64,000 bases of DNA. It comes from Prunus persica (lineage: Eukaryota > Streptophyta > Magnoliopsida > Rosales > Rosaceae). Of the stretch, positions 1 through 12,308 are shown in pieces. Positions within the stretch are counted from its first letter, which is position 1. Each line of letters starts with the position of its first letter. The translations under genes and the position numbers were made by a program. The notes under the pieces are model-generated. The model did no database searches. It had not been told where the DNA came from and worked only from the letters and a program-made list of their open reading frames with translations. The stretch is from contig NC_034013.1 in assembly GCF_000346465.2 (NCBI RefSeq), positions 17,853,624 to 17,917,623 of the forward strand, given 5' to 3'.

Positions 1-90
1 CATCATAGTCATAAATCATAAACATGATGATGCAGATTTTTCATCTTCGGTTAGATTGACACCACCTCGTTATGACTTCACTCCTTGCAG

Positions 91-940
91 GCTGCGTTTG
101 TTCCCACCTCAGAGAGTGCACTGGATACTAGTTACTTCACCAGTCGTTACTCATGGAATCCTTCAGATGAACATGTTTATCCAACTAGCGAACTTGACGA
201 TTCCAGTGATTCTGATAGCCTAAGTGGCTGCAGCAGTTGCTTGAGCAACCGTCATGAGGAAGTGGTACATGATTCCCATAAACTAACGCGTTTAACAAAC
301 AATGAGAATAGATTTTATACCACAGTTACATATAATTTGATGCACTGACGTGATCTTGGGCAATTGTTCATTGACAGGGTGACGAATGCGGGGGCCTCAC
401 AGAGTTCGAGTCTGGCTCTTCTATCAATTACTCTTTCAGTAATTTCTCATTTAAGGTATTTCTTACAGTTATTTTCTTTTACTATCTCTAAAATGACCAC
501 TCAAGGTGCTTATATTGTCATTGGGTTTGATTTTATCTCTAATCTTTTATTGTTGACCTTTATAGAATGTGAACCTTTACTGTTCTAAAGTCTTCATGCA
601 TAGGGTGTGTTGAGATGCAATTTGAGCACACTGTTTATTCCATGTTGAATGATAGCCCGCCCTTGGTCATTAAAAAAAAGAAGGCATTTCCGTGTAATTG
701 AAGTTATCTTTGCTTTTTTATTTGAATTTTTTTATTTAAAGGTTTACTCTCTCTCTTTCATGTTTTGCTGATTTGTTTTTCCTACTACTTTGCATGGATC
801 TATTTTTGTTTCTTTTGAAACCTTTCTTACTATTTGTTCTTTTGATTGTGGTTCAGAATCTCTCCCAGCTTGCATCAATCAACTATGATCTGCTTTCAAA
901 GGGTTTTAAGGATGATCCATCAGGGAATCCCAGTGGATAG
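91..940 (+). CDS. IRE-family AGC serine/threonine kinase, C-terminal end (5' part outside window)
   Basis: Only the last three exons are here: 91-264, 378-455 and 857-940, with stop TAG at 938-940. All joins are phase 0 with GT-AG ends. The encoded tail begins [20 protein letters not shown], continues through an acidic serine-rich stretch ([15 protein letters not shown]), and ends with [20 protein letters not shown] and a short [13 protein letters not shown] terminus. From memory, this tail is typical of plant INCOMPLETE ROOT HAIR ELONGATION (IRE/IREH1) kinases, large AGC kinases acting in root-hair tip growth. The catalytic domain lies upstream of the window, so the family call rests on the tail alone. 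An unrelated plant protein with a similar Ser-rich tail is possible but less likely. The 3' untranslated region follows from 941. Confidence 0.72.
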
Positions 941-2234
941 CAACTTGCTCCTACTTGTCAAAAGCTGGGGTTGGGGTTTTGGCACTCAATTGATTTGGGC
1001 GTATTTTTGGGGCCTAATCACCTCTTTGTTGTTTTGTATACCCTGTACATATATGAGCTTCAAAATTTGTGGTTATCAATTTTTTGCTTTTATAGTATGT
1101 GCAGTTAAGCAATTTGAGTGATGAATTTGCACTTGCAGAGATGGAAGAAATCAGAAAACTCAAAATGCTGAAACTAGTTTTGGATGTGCTCTTTCTTCAT
1201 ATAGGTAACGTGTGTTCGCACCGTGGCGGCGTCAATTTCACCTTCAGAGTAGTAGTCTTTTGTATCTTGATGACTTTGACGTAACCTAATTAATATAGCC
1301 CGTGTCAGTTGATGATCTTTGTCATGAGCTGAACTGTTGGTTTCTCCATGGCAATGTGAAAACATCTCCATCCCATCCTTTTCTTTTCCAATCGCACCAT
1401 GTAACTTTAACTTCTTTTACTCAAAATTTTGACCCCATGTACAGTGTTTTTCAATTGCAAGTTATATAAGATGTTGGAAAATCATATGTACAGTGTTTTT
1501 CAAGTGCAAATTATATAAGATGGAAAATCATCTTTTTTGAAAATGTTTCTTTTCAAACACACGCAGAGACAGGATCCAAATTTCGATCCTTTGTGCTGTG
1601 GGTACACTGAGCCTTCGTTAAGCTTTTGGGTTTTGGAGCTTGAGCAAGCATCGAGCAAAGTATTTTTAACTATTTGAGTTACAAGCTCCTTGCAAAATGA
1701 CTCATCTCAAAATGGACTCGCTAAACTGCTCCCAAATGATTTCTAGATGGGATATTTTCATTGAAAATAGGCCAAAGTATTATTACCAATTGATCGAAGG
1801 GAGAAGTTCTGGTAGACTTGAACCACAACAATTTTATTTGAAATTTGCGTTTGGTCAAGGTTTTGATGATGACTGGGTTGTTGGGCATGTGCCGCCTTAA
1901 TGAAATTCAGTGATTGATTTTTATTTTTATTTTAAAGAAGACAAAGAAAACAGGTTCATCATGAATGACTGTTTAGGCCACTTGTACCGGAGAGTGGGAC
2001 TGCCAAATTTTGTATTGTGCACGAGTATAACCAAAGCTCGGGTATTTTTTCTGGCCCAGAAAAGAAAGAACCGTTTCAATTTTGAATAAAAACGTCAGAA
2101 TAGGACAGCACAGCACCACCCGAGAGGACAAAAATATCCGATATTGGAAAATTGAAGCTCCAATTTTGTTTTCTCTCACTTTCTTAGTTAGTACCTCACT
2201 CATTTTTCTTTTGTTTTCTAAAACCCTTATACAC

Positions 2235-2279
<45 letters not shown>

Positions 2280-3091
2280 CCTTAAGACTTTGGATGCCAT
2301 AAATACCATCACACCACCAAAGAAAAGGAAGGACCAGTACATCAGAGACTGTCTACTCACTTTTTACATCCTGGCCCTCCCTCCACTTCAATGGAATAGA
2401 GTTTGGTCCACCATAAATAAAGCAAGCTTTGCTCATCATCATCATCCTCACAAATTCACAATCTCACAAAACATCTACTCACTTTTTGAATTCAACATTA
2501 CTGTATCATCCACTGCCAGACAGCCCCTCCTTCCTTGTGTCATTTAACCAAGTAGCAACTACCAAATGAGAATACAATTGACAATAACCTTTTCCAGAAT
2601 AACTTAACAACCGAGCTTTGCTTCAATTATAGGTGTTCATGTCTAAAATCTGTCGTTTTAAAAAGCCAAACCAAGAAAAGGGGTTGCGTGGGGACATTCG
2701 TTGGGCTGAATAGACATCACAACCAACCAACACATGAAGATGAAGCAACTAAAACATCTTAATTTCAATCGAAAGCTCAATAGCTCAACAGTTGTGATAA
2801 AGGCAAAGGGAAAAGGTGAAGTAATAATTACAGCAACCATCATCCACCAACAACAAATGGAACAGATATCCACCCCAAAGTGTATTAATGAAAGAAAAAA
2901 GGGAAAAAACTAAGTGCAATGGGGCGAACAAAAAAGGGTGAAAAGAAAAGAGAAAAAATAACAGTTGGCTCCTAAGGAAAGTGAGATGAGACAAAGATTT
3001 AATAACATACAACAACACCAGATTTAACACGCGAAAGCAAGGATTGTCCTACAAATCCACGAGGGAAGAAGAAGATGGTCCCCAGACCAGC
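941..3091. other. Intergenic: IRE 3' UTR, short tandem duplication, GA microsatellite
   Basis: No convincing coding region. A ~48-bp unit is duplicated in tandem at 1437-1485 and 1486-1530. A (GA)n tract spans about 2237-2277. The small open frame at 1697-1900 matches nothing I know. The right end, to 3091, contains the 3' UTR of the receptor kinase on the minus strand. Confidence 0.6.
2237..2277. repeat. (GA)n microsatellite, ~41 bp
   Basis: Uninterrupted GA dinucleotide repeat between two genes. Confidence 0.97.
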
Positions 3092-5609
3092 TCATCGAGA
3101 AGACACATCCTCTAAATCATGGACAACATCAGGATGCTGCTGCTGCTCATGATCCTCTCGCAAGCTAGAACGACGTAGCTCCTCAATGCGCCTGGTCACT
3201 TCGGATATTGAAGGGCGTTTATCAGGATACTGGGCTGAACAATCTATTGCAAGTTGCAAGAGCTGAACCATCTCCTCCTCAACATTCTGGTACCTGAGGA
3301 GCTCAAGATCGAAAACCTCCGAAGTCCACTCCTCTTTAACTATGGACTGCACCCACCTTGGGAGGTCAACTCCTTCCTCATTCAGCAGGGCATGGGTTGG
3401 GGGCTTCCCAGTGAGTAGCTCCAGGAGCAATACCCCAAAGCTATAAACATCGGCCTTTTGGGACACCTTCCGAGGATCTGTCACTTCTGGTGCCCGGTAG
3501 CCAGCAACACGGTTGGGAGTGGAGGAGGGCCCAACAAGGTGCGCTAGGCCAAAATCAGAAACCCGAGCTTCATAGGATTTTGTGAGCAGGATGTTGGACG
3601 ACTTTATGTTTCCGTGGGAGACAGTTTGGCCTTGAGAGTGTAGGTATTCAATTCCACGGGCAGCTCCCAGGGCAATGCCAGACCGGATTTCCCAATTCAA
3701 TGGAGTCCTTCCTGCTCCTTTGTTTCCTGTAGTGCAGAGATAGAAGACAAGATGGTAGTAAAGATAAAACTCCTTTGTTTCCTTAATCTTAAAATTCTTC
3801 ATTGAATATTATGAGTTTGAAAGATTGCAATGTAACAATATTGCTGAAAAGTTTGAAGCTTTTTCCACTTATTGATGTCACCCTTGGAAGAAAGCTCAAA
3901 TGGGAATTGCGGATTTAAAATTAAACCTGAAACATATGAAATGCAGCTGAAACCACAGCAACTCAAGACATATATTGCAAATAGAAAGACTATGCAGACA
4001 TCAGAACTGTTGGAGATGCAAACAAATCCTCAAGACCACTCAATAACATGTCTAATGCAGCCTTCCTCGCGTTTTTCGGAAACGAAAAAGAAAAGGCTAA
4101 AAGATTAAAATAATTATCCAGAGGAATTGATGTATCCAAAGAAATCATAACCATCATCATCAAAATGCAAGCAAAGAAGTAAAGTAACAACCACAGAACT
4201 GAAAAGGCAGAGCAATATATGAACCAAAAAAGGAAGCAATCAAACGAGAAACACTGACCATGCAGAAGCGCAGATAAGCTTCCCATAGGCATGTAATCAT
4301 AGACAAGAAGCTTCTCATCTCTGCTAAAGTAATAAGCCCTTAGAGGGACCAAATTCTCATGATCCTTCACTCCCACAGCTTCAATCTTTTCTTTAAACTC
4401 ACTCTCAGAAATTGTCACATCCTTAAGCCTCTTCACAGCCACCACAGTCCCAACTTCCAGAACTGCCTTGTAAGCCGTCCCAAAAGTCCCTTTCCCCAAA
4501 ACTTCCGCTGAAGCTCTCAACAAGTCCTCCAGATCGAACACCCTCGCCGCATTACCAAAAAACACCAACTTTTTGGCACCGGCAGCACCGCCGGCACTAT
4601 TGGCTTCACTTTTCCCATTGCCCACCATCGCCGCCGCCGCCGCCGCCGCAACTGAATACCCATTACCGTATCCCCCATTTTCAGCATCCGCTGGCAATTT
4701 ATCGCCTGGAATCTCGACTTCTGGATGCTTCACCGTAGCAATGTCGACCGAGCTCGTCTTTTTGCTACTTTTCTTTCGGCACAAAAGGATTAAAATCATA
4801 ACAATTAGAAGAAAACCCAGTACAGATCCAATGACAATACCAGCAATAGCACCACCAGACAGCTTGCTCTTCTTCTTGTGGTCATCATTGATATTTATAT
4901 CCCCATTTGGAGCAGCTCCGCTGTCTCCAGGACAAGCACTATCAAGGGGACGCCCACATAGCAAATTACCCAGAAACGAGCTGGAAGAGTAAGACTGTAA
5001 TTTTTTTGGAACAGACCCGTTTAGCAAATTATTTGATACATTGAACTGTTCGAGTTTGGGAAGGTTCAGCTCGGGAATAACTCCAGAAAGCTTGTTGTTT
5101 TGGAGGTACAAAGTCCTTATGCGGGTGAGATTGTTGAAACCCAGAGAGATCTCCCCTGAGAAATTGTTGGACGCCAAGTTAAGCCGAACCAAGTCGGGCA
5201 GACTGTAGAGGAACTGCGGGATTTCGCCGGAGAACAAGTTGCCCTGCAAGTAAAGGTTACGAAGAGTAACGCAAGCAGAGAGATCTGAGGGGAGATGACC
5301 AGTTAAAGCATTGAGACGAAGACTGAGTGTGCGCAGACTGGTCAGATTGCCGAAAATGCCACTGGGTATGGTGCCAGAGAGAGCCACACCAGGAAGTCGA
5401 AGCACAGTGACACGATTGTTCTCGCATTTAACACCAGCCCATGAACATGGGGTAGGCTGGTTCACATTCCAGAGCAGGGTTCGGCCACCCACGGCTGAGC
5501 GCAGAGCTAGAAGAGCAGCTCGGTCAGAACCCAGATCTGGTTTTGCAATGGGAAGCAAAACCAGCAAAGAGAAAAGGAAAAGGGAAAGCCTATGGCTCTG
5601 GGAATGCAT
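3092..5609 (-). CDS. LRR receptor-like kinase, RKL1/RLK902 type (probable pseudokinase)
   Basis: Two exons: 5609-4259 and 3726-3092; joined length 1986 nt, 661 aa. The join splits a Gly codon within LLHG/NKGAG, giving the sequence expected in this family. Order: signal peptide (about 1-25), LRR N-terminal cap with CSWAGVKC (55-62), about five leucine-rich repeats (70-200), basic stop-transfer after a membrane helix at about 254-276, a poly-Ala stretch ([12 protein letters not shown]), then a kinase fold with [11 protein letters not shown] and VAVKRLK. The catalytic HRD is replaced by HGN (488-490) while SDFGLAHL remains. Known members are annotated 'probable inactive receptor kinase' and sit in the plasma membrane. 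The 5' leader (5610-5880) carries short GA runs. The family call is firm; ligand and partners cannot be read from sequence. Confidence 0.95.
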
Positions 5610-5884
5610 TTTGGGGAAAACCCAAATGGTTTTGGTGAAATGGGGTTGTGGATATCTGGATTTTTTTGTTTTGTTCTTTCAAAGTTCATACATTGTTTGG
5701 TTTGGGTTTCTGAGGAAGAGAGAGAGAGTGGAGCAGAGAGGGAGAGTGTGTTTTGGGACCTGCATTTCCTCTTTTCTTTTTGGCCTTTTTGTTGTTGGCC
5801 TTCTGGTGTTCTTTGGAGAGAGAGACAGAGAGAGAGAGTCCAGGCTGTGAGGTAAATACTAAATTGGGGGAAATAGTAAAGCAA

Positions 5885-8800
5885 ATGGAGTAAGAAACCC
5901 TAGCTGTACGCAGTGAGGGAGAACTGGTGACCTGGTTGGCAGTAGTCAACTGCCATTTATCTTTTTCCTCTACTTTTATTTGTCTTTTGCTTTTCTTCAT
6001 TTTGCTTTTTTTTTTTACTGGAAGATTTTAAAATGTTTTTCTTTTTCAGCCAATAAATTTAGATGAGTGACGGTTAGATGGGTTTGTTTGTTTTCTGATT
6101 TTTTGTTATTTATTTAAGAAATTGGCTTCTTTTTCCTATTGTATGGTGGATGTTATTGAGCTCAATTACCAACATTTCCCCTTATATTAGCTGTATGCCT
6201 CTTCAATTGTCTTTTAACATTTTTTTCTAAACTTTTTTATTCGACAATGAATTAATTGAGAAATTGGGAATGAAACATCAAATGGTGTAAGACCTCATTT
6301 ACGGGTTCTCAAAAAGACCTAGGTATAACCTAATCTTAGAATGAGATAATCACCTCTCGCCTCCCCTTAAATTTGTTGTAACTAACAAAAAATGTAATGA
6401 TTCAATGGGTAGGCCACCAAGTGGCATTTTTTTTGGGCTTTTGGGGTTAAGAAAATTGATATAATATGGAGTGCAGTTTTAAGAGGCATATGGGCATTGT
6501 ATTTAATTACAAGTTACAACGACCTAATTATTCATAGGGCATAGCAAACATAATCCAGAAAGAAACACAAGTTGGCACAAGCTGTTAAGGGAGGTGGCAT
6601 GTCACCCACTTGTTAGTTGTACACTCATAACTCATTCATTCATCAAATATTACAGCCAACCAGCTCCTATAAACTCAATTAATACTCTTATTAATTCTCC
6701 TTTTGAAAGAGGGAACATCCATAATCTTCTTTCTTTTCACTTTTTTTTTTCTTTTCCTTTTCCTGATTCGATATGACAAAATGCATTTTATATTTGTATT
6801 CAAAACACAAACGTACTTTGGTTTGGATTTGGATAACCTGTTTCTGTTTGGGCTGCTGAGAATGAGATGCTATGATTTGGAAGAGGGACAGCGAAATGAC
6901 ATAAGCTTTCGTCTCAATTTTCAACTCAACTCAAGCAACACGTCTATTTCTTTTCTTTTCTTTTCTTTTCTTTTCTTGTCATTTTGGTTTGTGCAATTAC
7001 CAATAGCTATCTTTGTCTTAACTTTTTGAGCGTCCCAAACTTGATGACAAAAACAAAACAATGTGTCTATTTCTAAAGAGGTTGGTTGACCATTTCTGCT
7101 CTGCTCTGCTTTTTATTCATAATTCAGTAAATTGCACTGCTAAAAACTCTGTGATTTGAGCTTTCATTTTCTATTTCTTGGGATACTTGCCCTTTGCTTT
7201 GTCTCACATTGCAAGCAAGATTAAAATACTAGATTATCTTTTTTTAAATACAAAATCTACTAATTTAGAAAGATCAGAAACTCTGTGGTACATGTTATTA
7301 GTTTGGCTAAAATTCTGTTTCTTTCCAATACTATATCAGAAAGATCAAAGATAGGCATATAATATTTCCTAATTAAAATTTGCTGGTTATGCAAAGCAGA
7401 TTAATCCAGTCCTAACACGTTTGAATTGGTTTTTCTCAATATATTTGGACCGTTGATTGAGAAAAAAGAGAAGAAAAAAAGGAGCATGCATGGTAACCCG
7501 TCGTATGGATTGACATGATTGGCGCACCAACCGACGAATCATACCGTTGGGAGTCACAGGCTCACTGCTCACAGCACTGTTGTCAACCAAACCGAGGGTG
7601 GGGTTCTTTTCATGTCTTACACACACAGGTCCACGTTTACAAAGATATATACATATATATTCTGAAAATACCCATTTTATTATTTTGCTTTTGAAATTTA
7701 AATTGTGATTAAGACCGTATATCTACCAACTAAATAATTTAATTTGCTAGTATTCCCTTTGAATTTTTTATATGGTTCCTTCCCAGATTCCAAATGGTAC
7801 CTTGTCCAGTTGTCTTGATGATCAATTCAACTCTCAATTGGGAATTGGATATTGTTATTTTCCAATAACATTAATTCAAATCCAAACAAGAATCCATTAT
7901 TATTATTATTATTTTTTTAAAGTGTTTTCTTTTCTCTTTTTTTGCTTTTATTCAACTGATATGATTCTATCAACTTTTTCACCAAGCTTAATAGTTAATA
8001 CCACTTGAGGTTAAAAATGTTGAGAATAATTTTACTGGAATTGTGAAGTTTTCATGTGACAAGGACAACCAGTTAGAATTGTTTGCTCTTGGAAATGTAA
8101 ATTAATGACCTCAAACATAAAAGGATTTTTCGGCTTCTTAATGTTTGCGCTTATTTGACTTTTACCTGCTCTAATTCAATTTTATTTGAAAGGAAGGAAG
8201 GAAGGAAGCAAACTTGTTCTTATAAATTAAAGGATGATAATAGTATGAGATCTTCTTCTTAGTTGGATTGGATGCTGGCTTTATGATACGAATCATAGTG
8301 ATCAATTGAAGAATATGAAGGCAATTATTGTTAAGAGTATTTTATTGTTGGCAATCTTAGCATGGTATGAGTGAATTTAAATAATTAAGAACAATTAGTG
8401 GTTACGAAAATGGATCGTTAGGAGTAGGACTGTAGGACCATGTAACAAAACAAAACAAATAGTTTTAATGAAATGGAAGGTGTGGTGCGGTGCGGTGGTT
8501 CATAAAAGTTTTCTTGTAACGGAAATAATACTATTTTGTTATTTTCGACTAATAATGTAATGACACGTGAAAAAGTGATTCTGCATGTTATTAAGCTATT
8601 GACTAGAAATAGCAAAAAGTGTATGAGTCTCTCTCGCGATAATAGGATTTTAACATCCTATCATATAAATTTATGTATGGATTGTAGACACACAAGAAAA
8701 GAAATGTTGAGGTGTGAATTAATTATCACGAAATATTGTATGTGATTTATTACCAACCAATTAGCCTATTAAAATACTGTATGTATGACTAGGTGTGGTG

Positions 8801-10200
8801 TGCATCAATAGAAAATTATGAGATATAAATAAAAGGAGTGCCACTGCCAATAGCCAAGTTGCCAACCAGATCTCATAGTTCATAGAAATTATATATGTAT
8901 ATAGCTGTTTATTTACTAAAAGGGCCCTTTACTCTTACTTGGAAAGCCAACATTCACGTTGCTTGCTTGATTACTTTTCTTGTGTCGGCTCTTCTCATCA
9001 CTGTCTCTCTGTCTCTCTCTCTCTCTCTGTCAAATACACAAGCACAAAAACACCAACACATGCAGAGAGTGAAATAGAGGAGAAAGTTGTGCGTGGAAGA
9101 TGGGTTTTAGTCATAATTAGGTCACCCATGGGCATGAACATGGACATGTGAAGCCCTACACTACACCATTTCATTCATCAACTTAATTTCCTAACTGCTA
9201 TCTGTTATCTGCTTTCTGATTCTGAGGCCATCGACAGGCAGGCAGATGTCCATATTTGATATTTCCATTTCCTGCACCGTTGCACGTACTCACCTCACAC
9301 ACACATGTACAGTAAGTATACCACTACTAATGTGAGGTTAGTTGAGGTTGTTGGTCCGACAGAATACGGCATTCTTTTGGTATGCTATACATTTAGTACT
9401 AGAGTTGCTTGCTTGGTTGCTTGCTTGATCAACCGTAGACATTACCATAGACGACTAATAGCTACCCAGCGCCGGCCACCAATTCCCAATTTAAACATCA
9501 AAATGAAACTGACCCTTGTTAGCTACCTACTCTTGTACTAGTGTGTTACGTGTAGGAGGGTTAATTACTTTGTAAGAAAACAACGGAGCTTACTTGCATT
9601 TCAAGTTTCAACACTCAACATAAACGTCTCTAGATTACTTTGTTTTGCCCAATTAGTCACAACTTATATTATACATTTTCTGAAGAAAGAGTTATGGTGC
9701 GGGGGAGATTGGAAATTTGACAGCTCTAGATTATAATTCACAAGAAAAGAAAAGAAAAGGATTGATGTTGAATTCAGAAATCATGAGGCCAACTCTCAGT
9801 CCAAGCTACATGCATCTTTTGTACTAATACCATCTTACTATTGTATTCTAACCTACCAGCACTTAGTATATAATCTCTTTTTCTCAGAGCACAGAAATAA
9901 TTTATATCTGCACTCTGGCTCTCTCTTTAGCTAGCTAATCTATTACAGAAAGTGCTCTGCCTTTGCAAAGCACAGATCAGATTCCTCTGCTTTTGCTTTT
10001 ACCAAGTGGGTTAGCTTAACACCAAAGCAAAAGCAAATTCCCTGTAGCCTTGTAGGACTCGGGCCTTAAACAATTAAAATCCAAGAGGCAGCCGGCCCTC
10101 TCTCTAGTTTGGTTGGCACACAACTGGCATCCTACATATTTGAACAAGTAGATCAGTTCAGCAGACTGCTTGCGCTGCGTGCCTTCACGTTACATGAAAT

Positions 10201-10240
<40 letters not shown>

Positions 10241-10577
10241 CAGGCTACCATTCTGTAAATAGTCAATTAGGTGCTGCAACCTCCAATTAAACACCCCGCA
10301 TAACTGGCTTTAATTTGATCTCCGTAAGAAATTTTGGGCAATAACAAGATACAACAAAGATGGGGTGGACAGACAACAAGGATAAGGAAATGAAAGAAGG
10401 TTTTAAATTGAATTGACAACACTAGTGAATTAGAACTCTAATCTGAATTGAAAGAAGAAAAAGATTATCGAGAACAATTTGATGTTGAACAGAACAACTA
10501 AGAACAAAGACTATCATATTAGCTTTAAAGCTCCAACAAGATGGAACGCAACACAAAATACAACCCAATCAGTTGAC
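5885..10577. other. Intergenic, 4.7 kb without a recognisable gene
   Basis: AT-rich DNA upstream of the receptor kinase and downstream of the L44 copy. Open frames are all about 110 codons or shorter, of low complexity, and lack splice-consistent extensions. It contains a (CTTTT)n-like run near 6948-6977, (GA)n at 10203-10237, and a short 12-bp stem at about 9990-10032 that does not look like a known microRNA. I see no protein or RNA gene. Confidence 0.6.
10203..10237. repeat. (GA)n microsatellite, ~35 bp
   Basis: Uninterrupted GA dinucleotide repeat about 340 bp downstream of the L44 copy. Confidence 0.97.
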
Positions 10578-11873
10578 TTAGAAAACAGAGGTTCTCTTTC
10601 CGTTCTTGTCTCCACCAATCTCAAAGTACTTGCACCTCTGCAGAAATCAGTGACGACATTCGAGCATTAGCAAAAATCTTCGATAAAAAAGGAGAAGGAG
10701 CAAACTACAAACACCATATGCGCTAACCTTGCTGAGACACATGCTTGCAACCCTGGCATTGGAGCATCAGGACAATCTTCTTTGTAGTTTTTGCCTGTTT
10801 AGAAATATAAACGTTCAAAATGAAAATTCCCAAAATCAATCTGTGGAAATAGGAAATACTTGGTCTTCGGCTTTCAATTATTCTTTTCATATCCAGAATG
10901 CAAAGGGAGCAGGAACTCGATGCTTACCTTCTTGTGGAACACTGGCTTGGTTTGACCTCCATAACCTGATTGCTTACGATCGTAACGCCTCTTTCCCTGA
11001 GCAGCAAGGCTATCCTTTCCTTTCTTGTATTGGGTGACCTTGTGCAAGGTGTGCTTTTTACACTCCTTGCTCTTGCAGTGTGTCTTGTTTGTTTTGGGAA
11101 CGTTCACCTCAAGCATTACAACACGTGTAACTATCCATTATCAAAGAAATCAAACAGAAAAGCGAACTGTAACAGAGATTATGCGCAGAGCAAGAGTACC
11201 TTAGATACAATAATCTAATAATTATATATATATATATATATATATATTTTTAAACGTACTAAACAAATCATCCTCGATAATAAAACTAGGTTAGCCCAGT
11301 TTATTGTCGGAAACTACATGTCCAGCTAAACATAACTTCGAAGCCTAAGACCTGGTGCCACTGCCCCTCTTCCTATCAGAGGCACCGGGCAGGGAAGTTT
11401 ATATCCTAAGCAACATCCATAAACTATGGCGTGACTAAATGGGGGCTACACCTACGCCAACTAAGAAAAGCCGTTCAAGGCTCCAAGTATCGTTGCAAAT
11501 ATCAAATTTCCAAGAATTGTTACCGTTGTCTACTGAACCAAACTAGGACTAGTTCTTCTCGTTTGTTGGTTTTGCGTTACATCAAAAGCTCAGCGGGTCT
11601 TGGGTTCGACTAGCTAAAGACTCGTCCTAGATTACCAGAAACTAAGACGAAGTTATACTAATTTTAGGTTGTTTCAATTATCGCATCAACATTTTCAACA
11701 ATCATCACATAAGCAGTCCTTTCCATGCTTGATATAAACAGTTGCAGTGCTTTCCATTCACTCCATTTTCTCAGTAACCAGTAAATAAAAAGGTTTATAA
11801 TAAAAAATGACGCAGAAGCAGACTTATCAATGGTTAATACAAGACTAATGTTATTGGTAAATCGCCTACATCA

Positions 11874-11927
<54 letters not shown>

Positions 11928-11931
11928 CCAT
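10578..11931 (-). pseudogene. 60S ribosomal protein L44/L36a (eL42) copy with a frame break
   Basis: Exon pattern of a plant eL42 gene: ATG alone at 11931-11929 followed by a GTACCT donor, then 11107-10928 ([16 protein letters not shown] ... [10 protein letters not shown], 60 codons), 10794-10728 (AKTTKKIVLMLQCQGCKHVSQQ plus one base) and 10637-10578 (RCKYFEIGGDKNGKRTSVF, stop). The second, third and fourth segments match eL42, a zinc-binding large-subunit protein of the ribosomal E-site region. The last two exons do not join in frame: about eight bases coding the usual Ala-Ile-Lys are missing, and splicing as drawn ends after VSQQEVQVL. Unusual residues also occur at normally invariant sites (VLM for VLR, RCKY for RCKH, GKR for GKG). 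Introns are kept, so this is a duplicated rather than a processed copy. A truncated 88-aa product, rescue by the weak internal donor CAT/GTGTCT, or a sequencing error remain possible. Confidence 0.75.
11879..11924. repeat. (GA)n tract at the first intron donor of the L44 copy
   Basis: About 46 bp of uninterrupted GA on the plus strand. On the coding strand it is (CT)n starting directly after the GTAC of the intron-1 donor. Confidence 0.95.
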
Positions 11932-12308
11932 GGCAACGGCTGCCTCGTATGGAGATGGATGAGCTGTAAAGCAGAAAGAGAGTGAGAATCCCCTTGCCCG
12001 CCCATTTTAACTAGCTTAAAATTCTCATTATTTTGCAACTTTGGTGTTGCTTCTTATTTACGTATTTGTAAATTCTCAATCAATTTTAACCAAACGATTA
12101 AGAGAGAAAAAGACAGAGAGCTTGGGGTGCAAGTTCAAGTTGAATCCTTTTTATAACCTAAAACACAAAATGCAGTTTTCTTGTATTTATCAGAATCAGA
12201 AAGAAACAATCGAGACTATGACATTGGGACTACGGAGGAAAGGATACAGATGGCAGGGCAAATCCTGAGATCCAATATATAATAATGTAGGTAGCCATTA
12301 CATCTTTG

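Noticed and set aside
1697..1900. 67-codon open frame
   Set aside because: Coding-like composition but no recognised family, promoter or exon partner.
4573..4992. 139-codon frame opposite the receptor kinase
   Set aside because: Antisense shadow of the Ala-rich juxtamembrane region.
9990..10032. 12-bp perfect stem with ~19-base loop, possible microRNA hairpin
   Set aside because: The stem is short and low complexity (TGCTTTTGCTTT), and no known plant microRNA sequence is present in it.
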